A DNA stretch of 13,338 nt, from contig JADBKX010000021.1 in NCBI GenBank assembly GCA_014894735.1, positions 1 to 13,338 of the forward strand, given 5' to 3'. The position numbers were made by a program, and so were the translations under genes. Origin of the DNA: Candidatus Sediminicultor sextus. GTDB lineage: Bacteria > Atribacterota > Phoenicimicrobiia > Phoenicimicrobiales > Phoenicimicrobiaceae. The notes under the pieces are model-generated. The model did not search any database and was not told the DNA's origin. It worked only from the letters and a program-made list of their open reading frames with translations. Of the stretch, positions 1 to 7,129 are shown one piece after another; position 1 is the stretch's first letter; each line of letters starts with the position of its first letter.

Positions 1-515
1 GTGATAGTATTTTCTGTATATTTTTCTAACCCTTTTTCTTTTATTATTAAATTAATTTCATTTTCGGAAAGATAAGACATTATGGCCTTACCTACAGCAG
101 TACAATGCAGAGGAGCTCTTCTACCAATCTCGATATGGGAACATAGACCTTTATCAGATTCTTCTCGCTCGATAGAAACAACTCTTCCTTTATCTAACAG
201 TCCTAAATGCACTGTTTCATTAAATTCTTTAGACAATTTTTCTATATAAGGATGAGCTATTTTTCTTAAATCCATATTTTTAATAACTATACTTCCCAAC
301 TCAAAAAATTTTATACCGAGTTTGTATTTATCCGTTTTAGAATCTTTTTTTACAAAACCCTTTTCGGCTAAGGTGGTTAGCACATTATGTACATTACTTT
401 TATAAATATTTAAAACTTTGCTTATTTCAGTTACTCCCCACTCAGGCTTTTCTAAGCTAAATAACTCAAGAACTTGTAAAGCCCGATCTATGGACTGAAT
501 TATTTTCTTTTCCAT
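1..515 (-). CDS. IclR-family transcriptional regulator, C-terminus cut off by the window edge
   Basis: Reading leftward from an ATG at 515-513, the frame stays open for 171 codons to the window edge. The first 60 or so residues are an IclR-type winged helix (SIDRALQVLELF, then VTEISKVLNIYKSNVHNVLTTL, then KGFVKKDSKTDKYKLG). The start of the effector-binding domain follows (HPYIEKLSKEFNETVHLGLLDKGRVV and RRAPLHCTAVGKAIMSYL), which is diagnostic for the family. A typical member has about 250 residues, so roughly a third is missing. A G-rich ribosome site (AGGGG, near 525-530) precedes the ATG. Such proteins are cytoplasmic dimers that repress or activate catabolic genes, often including their own. 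The effector cannot be read from the sequence. The gene lies more than 300 bases beyond the corrinoid cluster and is probably a separate unit. Confidence 0.9.
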   Translation of the reverse strand, partial: MEKKIIQSIDRALQVLELFSLEKPEWGVTEISKVLNIYKSNVHNVLTTLAEKGFVKKDSKTDKYKLGIKFFELGSIVIKNMDLRKIAHPYIEKLSKEFNETVHLGLLDKGRVVSIEREESDKGLCSHIEIGRRAPLHCTAVGKAIMSYLSENEINLIIKEKGLEKYTENTI

Positions 516-628
516 TTTTTATAACCCCTATAACAACTTATTTATTTTATTATTTATTTAATCTTTGACTGTCCTATTTATGGAGACTTATAGAAAGATA
601 TTTTTTTATGCTGTTTACTAATGAAAAA

Positions 629-657
629 ATTATGCTAAAATAAAGAACGCAGTTAAA
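629..657 (-). promoter_or_regulatory. Candidate promoter of the iclR-family gene
   Basis: On the minus strand a TTTAAC -35 box (657-652) and a CATAAT -10 box (634-629) are separated by 17 bases. This would start transcription near 622 and leave a leader of about 105 bases before the regulator's ATG. The assignment rests on consensus matching in a very AT-rich stretch, where chance matches are common. The GAACGC boxes that overlap it make it more plausible. Confidence 0.4.
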
Positions 658-677
658 TATTTTATTGAACGCTGTTC
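645..677. repeat. Two GAACGC(A/T)GTT boxes 22 bp apart, candidate IclR operator
   Basis: GAACGCAGTT (645-654) and GAACGCTGTT (667-676) match at 9 of 10 positions. They sit on the same face of the helix, two turns apart. The second box extends to GAAC-GCT-GTTC (667-677), a perfect short dyad; the first has the same dyad apart from its last base. The pair overlaps and lies just upstream of the candidate -35 box of the iclR-family gene. IclR-family regulators commonly bind short dyads or tandem boxes in their own promoter regions, so autoregulation is a reasonable inference. Confidence 0.45.
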
Positions 678-848
678 TACATATATAATACAATTATCAT
701 TATACTGTGTCAAGGAAATTTTTTAGCTTAATAATCGAATTAAAATTTAATAGAGTTATTAAAAGATTTGAAATAGAATTAAGAAAATCAGCTGCCCAAG
801 AGGTAAAAAGAGTTTTAGAAGGCAGAAGAAAATTATTAAACTACGACA

Positions 849-2717
849 TTAAAAAATCATTGCTTTTATAAATTCTTCCTGAAAATCGGGGCGGGAAGAT
901 AATTCAATATATTTAACTTTTTTAGATATCTCTTGAGATAACTCCCTCAACTTATTCGAGCATAAAGTTATCTCTGCTCCTCTTCCCGCTGCATTGCCGA
1001 CTGATTCTATTTTCTTTAATGGTAAATTAGGGATTAATCCTATCCTTACTGCACTTTTTTTATCAATAAAATTACCGAACGCTCCAGCTAATAATATTTC
1101 TTGAATATCTTCTGGGAGAATATTTACCTCTTTTAAAAGTATTTTTATACCCGCATATACAGCAGCTTTGGCTAATTGAACTTCTCTAATATCTTTCTGA
1201 GTAAGATATATAGGTTTGCCAATTATTGTTTCATCACTTTTTGCTAAAAGAAATCTATTGCCTTCCTTTTCTTTAGTTATTCTTCTCTTAATCTCTTCGC
1301 TCAGTTCAAAATTACCTTCTTCTCTATCTATAAGCTTGCCACTCTTATTTATCAGTCCTAATTTGAGCAATTCAGCAATTAAGTCAATTAATCCCGAACC
1401 GCAAATACCTCTAACTTTACCATCTTCTATTACCTTATAAATAATAGACTTATTATCTATTTTAACTTTATCTATGGCCCCTTCTGCTGCTCTCATTCCT
1501 GAACTAATTCGAGACCCTTCAAAAGCTGGTCCGGCAGCCGTTGAACAAGCCCATAATTCTCCCTTTGAACCTAAAACTACTTCTCCATTAGTCCCTAAAT
1601 CCACAAAAAGAACAGTTTTATCTTGCCTCCACATAGAAGTAGATAGGATCCCGGCTAAAATATCTGCTCCTACAAAGGCAGAAATATTAGGAAGCATATA
1701 AATATTAGCAGTTGGGTTAAGTGATAATCCAGGAATATCTTTTACCTTCAGGCTAAGGATTTCCTTTATAACCGGGATATATGGCGAAGGGGCTAAATTA
1801 ATAGGATTAAGACCTAAAAAGAGATGGTGCATACAAGTATTACCAACGATTACAGTTTCGTAAATATTGCTTTTATCTATTTCCGCTTTCTGAGTAGTCT
1901 CTCTGATTATTTCATTTAAAGTAACTACTATTTCTTTTTGTAATTTCTCTAAACCGCCCTTAGATTGTTGGGCAAATCCAATTCTGGAAATAACATCATC
2001 ACCATGAATAATTTGAGGATTAGTCTTGGCTACAGCAAAAAGCTCTTCACCGCTTTCCAAATCAATTAAATATCCCGCTACCGTGGTTGTTCCAATATCA
2101 AAGGCAATGCCATAATTGCTTGTAGTAGTTTCGCCATTTTCTATATCGATAATTTCATTATTATACAAAATAACGGTTATTTTAAAATTAGCTTCTCTCA
2201 TTAAAACAGGAATCTTTTTTAATATTTCTACAGATGTCTTTAAATTAGAAATGTTTTCTATCTTTTTTGAAGACAATCCATCTTTAATTCTTTCCCAATC
2301 TGACCTCTGGTCATCCAAAGAAGGTTCTTCTAAATCCAAAAATACTTTCTTTAAATTAGACTCAATAGAAAAATTATTTTTGGTACGATGAATATCTCCC
2401 TTTGAATTAGAAGAAAATACTCTTTTAAAATCTAATTTAATTTCTAAGGGTATTTCTACTATACTATCCTGAAAAAGTTTAGCTTGACAGGCCAACCTAA
2501 AACCTTTTTTTATTTCTCCTTCTGATAATAATTTTTTTTCTATGGGAGAAGCAGCTGATATTTCTTCAACAAACAATACTTTACATTTGCCACAAATTCC
2601 CTTTCCTCCGCAGGGAGTATCAATATTTATCCCTGCCCTTTCCAGTGCTTCCAGTATAGTAGTTCCTTCATTCACTTTAATATTTTTTTTATCAGGTAGA
2701 AAATCTATTTTTATCAT
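849..2717 (-). CDS. Corrinoid-activating ferredoxin/ASKHA ATPase (RACo/RamA-like)
   Basis: A 622-residue protein that should use ATP hydrolysis to drive one-electron reduction of inactive Co(II) corrinoid to Co(I) in the cytoplasm. Residues 1-90 are a plant-type [2Fe-2S] ferredoxin with ligands C36, C42, C45 and C77 (TPCGGKGICGKCK and then LACQAK). From about residue 200 comes the ASKHA-type ATPase region: GIAFDIGTTT (203-212), VDLGTNGEVV (372-381), AAGPAFEG (394-401), GICGSGLIDL, and near the C-terminus LAGAFGNFID. Length and domain order match the RACo family of acetogens and O- or N-demethylation operons. There is no extra N-terminal [4Fe-4S] region like that of methanogen RamA. The start follows the methyltransferase gene by 28 bases. 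Its ribosome site is weak (a GGA about 16 bases upstream), which suggests low or coupled expression, as expected for a catalytic reactivator. Confidence 0.93.
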   Translation of the reverse strand: MIKIDFLPDKKNIKVNEGTTILEALERAGINIDTPCGGKGICGKCKVLFVEEISAASPIEKKLLSEGEIKKGFRLACQAKLFQDSIVEIPLEIKLDFKRVFSSNSKGDIHRTKNNFSIESNLKKVFLDLEEPSLDDQRSDWERIKDGLSSKKIENISNLKTSVEILKKIPVLMREANFKITVILYNNEIIDIENGETTTSNYGIAFDIGTTTVAGYLIDLESGEELFAVAKTNPQIIHGDDVISRIGFAQQSKGGLEKLQKEIVVTLNEIIRETTQKAEIDKSNIYETVIVGNTCMHHLFLGLNPINLAPSPYIPVIKEILSLKVKDIPGLSLNPTANIYMLPNISAFVGADILAGILSTSMWRQDKTVLFVDLGTNGEVVLGSKGELWACSTAAGPAFEGSRISSGMRAAEGAIDKVKIDNKSIIYKVIEDGKVRGICGSGLIDLIAELLKLGLINKSGKLIDREEGNFELSEEIKRRITKEKEGNRFLLAKSDETIIGKPIYLTQKDIREVQLAKAAVYAGIKILLKEVNILPEDIQEILLAGAFGNFIDKKSAVRIGLIPNLPLKKIESVGNAAGRGAEITLCSNKLRELSQEISKKVKYIELSSRPDFQEEFIKAMIF

Positions 2718-2745
2718 CTTTTAGCAAAATAATCCTTTTTCTAAC

Positions 2746-3558
2746 TTATTTTTCGAAAGTTAATTTACCTTCTCTATAGGCCTGGATATATCCAACACAA
2801 AAATTATCCTCTCCCAGAAGAGTTATAGCAGTCTTAGCAATAGCCATCATTCTTTTATCTGTTGAATCAATGATTACTGCATCCATGCCACAACTCATAG
2901 TCAAAATCATAAAGACTTGATTAATGAGCTTTCTTTCCGGAAGACCATAAGATATATTACTTAAACCGGTGACTATTTTAACTTCGGGATGAGCTTCCTT
3001 AACGCTTCTTATCGTTTCCATGGTTATCAAGCCATTTTTGTCACCGGTCCCGATAGGCACTACTAATGGATCAATAAATATGTCTTTTAAAGGAACTCCG
3101 GCATCAGTTAATACTTTTATTAATTTCTCGGCAATCTCAAACCGAGTTTTGGAATTATCAGGAATACCTCTTTCATCCATAACAAGTGCTACTACCGTAC
3201 ATTTATATTTTACTATTGCCGGTAATAATCTATCAATTTTTTCTTTCTCACCGGTAATTGAATTAATTAAAGCTTTGCCTTTGTCCCAATTGTAAACTTC
3301 CAAGCCTTTTTCAATCTCTTCTGCGTTAGGACTATCAATACATAAAGGGACATCTACCGCCTCTTGAACTGTTTTTACTAACCATTCCATATTTTCTTCT
3401 TTGTCACCACTGGCGGCGGAGGAATTGACATCCAGCATCTCAGCTCCGCCTTCTACTTGCTTTTTGGCTAAATCCTGAATAGATTTTACATCTCTATTCT
3501 CAATCATTTCTCTAACTTGTTTCCGAGCAGAATTTAATTTTTCTCCAATAATTAACAT
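2746..3558 (-). CDS. Methyltetrahydrofolate:corrinoid methyltransferase (AcsE/MtgA-type)
   Basis: A 270-residue pterin-binding TIM barrel of the dihydropteroate-synthase superfamily. It moves a methyl group between a corrinoid protein and tetrahydrofolate. It starts MLIIGEKLN, as acetogen MeTr does. The pterin-pocket residues are visible and nearly in register with Moorella MeTr: LDVN (43-45), CIDS with D75, ALINS with N99, FIDP with D163 and GLSNIS with N201. The GGAGG ribosome site is 7 bases from the ATG at 3558 and only 4 from an adjacent ATG at 3561, so I chose 3558. Family members include AcsE (Wood-Ljungdahl pathway) and the MT2 components of betaine and aryl-ether demethylases. With a stand-alone corrinoid protein and RACo in the operon, and no CODH/ACS genes here, the MT2 role is more likely. 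It would form methyl-THF. Confidence 0.9.
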   Translation of the reverse strand: MLIIGEKLNSARKQVREMIENRDVKSIQDLAKKQVEGGAEMLDVNSSAASGDKEENMEWLVKTVQEAVDVPLCIDSPNAEEIEKGLEVYNWDKGKALINSITGEKEKIDRLLPAIVKYKCTVVALVMDERGIPDNSKTRFEIAEKLIKVLTDAGVPLKDIFIDPLVVPIGTGDKNGLITMETIRSVKEAHPEVKIVTGLSNISYGLPERKLINQVFMILTMSCGMDAVIIDSTDKRMMAIAKTAITLLGEDNFCVGYIQAYREGKLTFEK

Positions 3559-3649
3559 CATTTAACCTCCTTTTTTTAGAAATACAAATAAATTATTTTA
3601 AATGATTATACCTTATTGCTCAGTATCTATTGCAATCAGAATATTTGTT

Positions 3650-4669
3650 TTAGAGTTTAGGTATCTCACTAACAATTTCAGGAATGATTTCAAACAGATC
3701 CCCGACTACGGCTATATCCGCAATCTGCATCATAGGTGTATCGGGGTTTTTGTCTATAGCTATGATCAAATCACAAGACTGCATTCCTACAAGATGCTGA
3801 ATCTGTCCGGAAATGCCGCAGGCTATATAAACCTTTGTCTGGACTGTCTGTCCTGTCTGTCCGACCTGGTGCGCATAAGGGATCCAGCCCGAATCAACAG
3901 CTGCCCTGCTTGCACCTACGGCTGCTCCGCCTACCCTTTCGGCAAACTGTTTTAAAAGGTTAAAGCCCTTGGGACCTTTCATTCCCCTTCCACCTGATAT
4001 TATTATCTGTGCATCGGCAATATTATAAGCAGTTTCGGTACTATGGAAAATATCTATTATCTGCTTGATCTTCTCGGTATCACTTGTAAGCATCTCTTCT
4101 TTTATAATTCTGCCGGTACGGCCAGGATCGGGTTCCGGCGATTTCATGACTCTTGGCCGTACGGTAGCCATCTGAGGTCTGTGGTTTGAACAGCGGATAG
4201 TGGCCAAGATATTACCACCAAAAGCCGGTCTTGTTTGAAGAAGGTCACCGTTTTCAGGATCAATTGAAAGACCCGTACAGTCAGCTGTAAGACCACAATG
4301 TGTCATTACGGAAACTCGTGGAATCAGGGCACGTCCTCTTGATGTGGCTCCGCAGATCACGACTTCGGGCTTATATTTTACGATAAGACGTTTCATGATT
4401 TTTGCTTCGGTTTCATCGACAAAACCGGATAATCCCGGATGGTCAACCACTATTGCGACATCCGCTCCATAAGCAAAAAGTGACTCCAATTTTCCTTTAA
4501 TACCGAATCCCATGACAACAACCCAGACTTCACTCTTTCTGAGATCTGCAAGAATTTTTGCAGCACCTGTCAGCTCGTGTGTCACAGATTGTATTTCGCC
4601 GGACAAAATCTCAGCGACTACCCATATATTGCGGTATTCTTTTCTTTCAGCATCTGTAAAAGCTATCAT
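3650..4669 (-). CDS. etfA: Electron transfer flavoprotein, alpha subunit
   Basis: A 339-residue EtfA with the normal two-domain layout and no N-terminal ferredoxin extension. The N-terminal domain begins EYRNIWVVAE (11-20), the form seen in clostridial Etf. The C-terminal FAD domain is complete: SGGRGMKG (225-232), SRAAVDSGW (254-262), the QVGQTGQTV loop (268-276), CGISGQIQH (284-292) and KNPDTPM (307-313). It should bind the alpha-FAD that shuttles electrons to a partner dehydrogenase. AGGAG precedes the ATG, and the gene lies 17 bases after etfB, consistent with translational coupling. Base composition is clearly richer in GC than in the neighbouring methyltransferase and RACo genes, with several stretches near or above 50%. 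A gap of about 90 bases then separates it from the methyltransferase gene. Confidence 0.95.
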   Translation of the reverse strand: MIAFTDAERKEYRNIWVVAEILSGEIQSVTHELTGAAKILADLRKSEVWVVVMGFGIKGKLESLFAYGADVAIVVDHPGLSGFVDETEAKIMKRLIVKYKPEVVICGATSRGRALIPRVSVMTHCGLTADCTGLSIDPENGDLLQTRPAFGGNILATIRCSNHRPQMATVRPRVMKSPEPDPGRTGRIIKEEMLTSDTEKIKQIIDIFHSTETAYNIADAQIIISGGRGMKGPKGFNLLKQFAERVGGAAVGASRAAVDSGWIPYAHQVGQTGQTVQTKVYIACGISGQIQHLVGMQSCDLIIAIDKNPDTPMMQIADIAVVGDLFEIIPEIVSEIPKL

Positions 4670-4686
4670 TTTTTATCTCCTCTGAA

Positions 4687-5475
4687 TCAAACTATACTTC
4701 GCAGTCTTAACTCTCTTAGCAGACTCTGTGCACATTCTATTGAAGATCCTTCAATCTTTTTCGTGCTTGTGTGTCTGGGTGGTGGAGGCTGTATTTTTAC
4801 AACCCTTGTGGGTGATCCGTTCAGACCGATTTTTGATGTATCCGCACCTATATCATCGGGCTTCCATACTGGTATTTCACATTTATTTGAAGCCAGTCGG
4901 CCCTTAAGTGATGGTACGCGGGGTATATTGATGTCTTTTACGACGGTTATTACTGCAGGAAGAGACATTTCACATATATCATAACCATCTTCATGCATCC
5001 TTTTGACCCTGATGGATGAAGAAGATATCTCTTCCACAGCCATAACATAAGTTGCTTGAAGCCAGTCAAGATGAGCTGCAATTCCAGGACCTACCTGGGC
5101 TGTATCTCCATCTATGGCCTGCTTACCGCAAATAACAAGATCAATATCTCCGATCTTTTTAATGGCTTTTGAAAGGGCATAGCTTGTAGCCCATGTATCC
5201 GAACCGCCAAAAGCCCGGTCACTTAGCAGAATGGCTCTGTCAACTCCTACTGAAATAGCCTCTCTCAGGCTTGCTTCAGCTTTTGGCGGACCCATTGACA
5301 GGGCAATCACTTCTCCTCCGAATTTGTCTCTCAACTGTACACCTTCTTCCACAGCGTAAGTATCAAAAGGATTCAGGATCGCTTTCATACCTTCTCTTAC
5401 TATGCGTTTTGTTTCAGGATCGATTTTAGCATCGTTAGTTGCTGGTACCTGCTTGATACATACTACTATTTTCAT
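4687..5475 (-). CDS. etfB: Electron transfer flavoprotein, beta subunit (bifurcating-type sequence)
   Basis: A 262-residue EtfB starting MKIVVCIKQVPAT. I chose the ATG at 5475 rather than an in-frame TTG at 5490, because GGGAGG lies between the two and serves the ATG. Visible features are NPFDTYAVEEGVQL (35-48), LSMGPPKAEASLREA (59-73), LLSDRAFGGSDTWATS (83-98) and CGKQAIDGDTAQVGPGIA (116-133), then GLNGSPTRVVKI and a proline-rich tail. The SDRAF-G-DTWATS segment is characteristic of the clostridial Etf beta subunits that bind a second FAD and NADH and perform flavin-based electron bifurcation. Mitochondrial-type EtfB lacks it. Bifurcation is therefore inferred from resemblance, not shown. 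The gene follows metF by 25 bases and precedes etfA by 17, so the three look like one translational unit. Confidence 0.94.
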   Translation of the reverse strand: MKIVVCIKQVPATNDAKIDPETKRIVREGMKAILNPFDTYAVEEGVQLRDKFGGEVIALSMGPPKAEASLREAISVGVDRAILLSDRAFGGSDTWATSYALSKAIKKIGDIDLVICGKQAIDGDTAQVGPGIAAHLDWLQATYVMAVEEISSSSIRVKRMHEDGYDICEMSLPAVITVVKDINIPRVPSLKGRLASNKCEIPVWKPDDIGADTSKIGLNGSPTRVVKIQPPPPRHTSTKKIEGSSIECAQSLLRELRLRSIV

Positions 5476-5500
5476 AACGCCTCCCTGCAATTACGGGCTC

Positions 5501-6298
5501 TCAGACCCAGATATCTTTAATCAGATCGTATTGTGTTTTAAATCCGAGAAGTGATAGGTAAACGCCGCACCCCGAATATAATTTGTGGAGCATTTTTAAA
5601 GTGGATATGGGGTCATATTCTGCATTCTCAGGTATTTCATAGCCGACTGCTTCCGAAAGAAGATGCAGTTTTCTGCTCATCCAGGTCCCTATAATTACCG
5701 GTATTTCAGGATATTTTTCAAGAAGTCTATCGACAACTTCATTTCTCTCTATCAAAGGCTGGGTAATAATGTAAGTGGCACCTGCTTTCATTTTTCTTTT
5801 CATCTTTTCAAATTCATGTTCTTCCGGTTCATAAGGATTAAATGCGGCTCCGAGTACAAAAGTATCCGGATACTCATGGTTTATGTACTTTAACAGTTCA
5901 ACAGAAGTGACGGATTCGACATCAGTGGCGCCTACATCTGAAGGCTGAAGTTTGGGAAGACGCTCCGAACCATCTCCAGTTATTATCAGGAGATACCTGA
6001 TTCCTTTTGCTTTACATATGTCGAGAATGTTGTCCAGATCATCTTTCGTATGAAAAGTATTCAGGTGAATCATCACCTGCTCTGACATAACGGGAAGGTC
6101 AAGTTCCTCAATTATTTCTGTTCCCTGGAATGACAGAAGACCCATTGTATTATCGGTTATACATGTACAATAACTGCTGTCCATAACCCTGAGATATTTA
6201 TTTGAAAATATTTCAAGATCCTTTTCAAGCTTTTCTGAATCCTGTTTGGGTGGTAAAACTTCAATGTGGTAGATTTTATTCTGGATGTGATGAATCAT
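5501..6298 (-). CDS. metF: MetF-like methylenetetrahydrofolate reductase, divergent, Etf-linked
   Basis: A 265-residue flavin TIM barrel of the MTHFR family. It interconverts methylene-THF and methyl-THF. The three key positions of E. coli MetF appear conserved: E13 in YHIEVLPPK (E28), D109 in IITGDG (D120 in LRGD) and Q180 in ATYIITQ (Q183). H79 in VMIHLN is also kept. The remaining barrel is divergent: the segment before residue 80 is unlike E. coli MetF, and GTWMSRK replaces the usual PGI-type motif. No MetV zinc/iron-sulfur partner is encoded next to it. A good AGGAG site precedes the ATG. It is followed directly by etfBA and its DNA shares their higher GC content. In this operon I infer the methyl-oxidising direction, feeding electrons to Etf. 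A different folate- or flavin-dependent reaction remains possible. Confidence 0.82.
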   Translation of the reverse strand: MIHHIQNKIYHIEVLPPKQDSEKLEKDLEIFSNKYLRVMDSSYCTCITDNTMGLLSFQGTEIIEELDLPVMSEQVMIHLNTFHTKDDLDNILDICKAKGIRYLLIITGDGSERLPKLQPSDVGATDVESVTSVELLKYINHEYPDTFVLGAAFNPYEPEEHEFEKMKRKMKAGATYIITQPLIERNEVVDRLLEKYPEIPVIIGTWMSRKLHLLSEAVGYEIPENAEYDPISTLKMLHKLYSGCGVYLSLLGFKTQYDLIKDIWV

Positions 6299-6330
6299 GA
6301 TACTCTCCTATCTCAATTAAATTGGTTAAA

Positions 6331-6450
6331 CTAAGCCTTTCTCCCGTAATATGCTACCGGTCTCTCTATGGTTCCCTCCTGGGAGTCTTCATATCTTATC
6401 TTAATTTTCCCTTCTTTGTCTTGTAAAATTTGAGAAGGAAAGGAAAAGAT
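6331..6450 (-). pseudogene. Start-less C-terminal coding remnant, 39 codons, family not recognised
   Basis: Between the corrinoid gene and metF, the minus strand stays open from a TAA at 6453-6451 to a TAG at 6333-6331. The frame reads like the end of a real protein (…QDKEG, KIK, then IRYEDSQEGTIERPVAYYG, RKA and stop). It has no ATG, GTG or TTG start with a ribosome site. Its composition resembles metF-etfBA more than the corrinoid gene. I therefore read it as the tail of a gene whose 5' part was lost when the metF-etfBA block joined this operon. A missing substrate-specific methyltransferase is one candidate parent, but I do not recognise the family. Chance openness of 39 codons cannot be excluded, and the same bases also form an inverted repeat. 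Confidence 0.4.
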
Positions 6451-6460
6451 TTAAGATATG
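6390..6460 (-). repeat. Imperfect inverted repeat (intercistronic stem-loop) after the corrinoid gene
   Basis: CATATCTTA (6390-6398) is exactly complementary to TAAGATATG (6452-6460). Inside these arms a pyrimidine-rich left segment faces a purine-rich right one (TTTTCCCTTCT at 6405-6415 against AGAAGGAAAGGAAAA at 6433-6447), with small bulges and a loop of about 17 bases. The hairpin lies 16 bases after the corrinoid stop and has no U-run behind it. It looks less like a terminator than like an mRNA-stabilising or processing element. Such an element could leave the corrinoid message in excess over the genes that follow. Confidence 0.4.
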
Positions 6461-6475
6461 GAATATTATAAATAT

Positions 6476-7108
6476 TTAGGCTATAAAAGTTTTTGCCTTG
6501 TCCACTGCAGAAGCAGCATCAGGAGAATAGCCATCTGCTCCAATTTGATCAGCATAATTTTGAGTTATAGGCGCTCCACCAATCATTATCTTTACTTTAT
6601 CTCTTAATCCTGCAGCTTCAAGGGCTTTTATCACTTCCACCATATTAACCATTGTAGTAGTTAAAAGTGCAGACATCCCTATTATATTAGGTTTATGTTC
6701 TTTCACGGCTTCTACAAATTTATCTGTAGTTACATCTACCCCCAAATCTATAACTTCAAAGCCTGCACCCTCTAACATCATTTTTACCAAATTCTTTCCA
6801 ATATCATGTAAATCTCCCTTTACAGTGCCTATTGCTATCGTACCTATATTTTTTACTCCGGTTTCAATTAACTTGGGCCGCAGGATACTCATCCCTGTAT
6901 GCATTGCTCGAGCAGCGATTAAAACTTCCGGGACATACACTTCATTTTTCTTAAATTTTACCCCAATAATTTCCATTCCTTTAATTAAACCATTTTCCAA
7001 GATATCCTTGGGTAATAAATTCTCCTCCAAAGCTTGTTTAACAAGTTCTGCTACTTTTTCTGCATCTCCTCTTTGCAAAGCCTCAGATACATTATTTAAA
7101 TCTACCAT
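6476..7108 (-). CDS. Corrinoid (B12-binding) methyl-carrier protein, MtaC/MtbC/MtgC-type
   Basis: A 210-residue two-domain cobalamin carrier. Residues 1-85 are the methionine-synthase-type helical cap (ALEENLLPKDILENGLIKGMEIIG, then EVYVPEVLIAARAMHTGM). Residues 88-210 are the B12-binding Rossmann domain, with GDLHDIGKN at 98-106 giving the lower-axial ligand H101. S146 (GMSALLTTTM) and the IGGAP turn (176-180) complete the pocket. The length is typical of the carriers in methanol, methylamine, glycine betaine and aryl-ether demethylases. The sequence alone does not say which substrate loads it. A strong AGGAGGT site precedes the ATG. It is the first gene of the operon, directly behind a candidate promoter and palindrome. 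RACo and the methyltransferase downstream are its expected partners, while the MT1 that methylates it is absent from the window. Confidence 0.95.
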   Translation of the reverse strand: MVDLNNVSEALQRGDAEKVAELVKQALEENLLPKDILENGLIKGMEIIGVKFKKNEVYVPEVLIAARAMHTGMSILRPKLIETGVKNIGTIAIGTVKGDLHDIGKNLVKMMLEGAGFEVIDLGVDVTTDKFVEAVKEHKPNIIGMSALLTTTMVNMVEVIKALEAAGLRDKVKIMIGGAPITQNYADQIGADGYSPDAASAVDKAKTFIA

Positions 7109-7129
7109 AACCTTACCTCCTACATTTAT

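Noticed and set aside
2746..3558. Dihydropteroate synthase
   Set aside because: The fold is shared, but the MLIIGE start, the CIDS, ALINS and GLSNIS motifs and the corrinoid gene context point to methyl-THF:corrinoid methyltransferase.
3602..3955. Long plus-strand open frame opposite the end of etfA
   Set aside because: It lies antisense to a clear EtfA C-terminal FAD domain, has no family-like motifs, and is cysteine-rich in the way expected of the complement of the etfA codons.
4577..4984. 135-codon plus-strand frame spanning the etfA/etfB junction
   Set aside because: It crosses two genuine genes on the opposite strand and has no ribosome site or recognisable domain.
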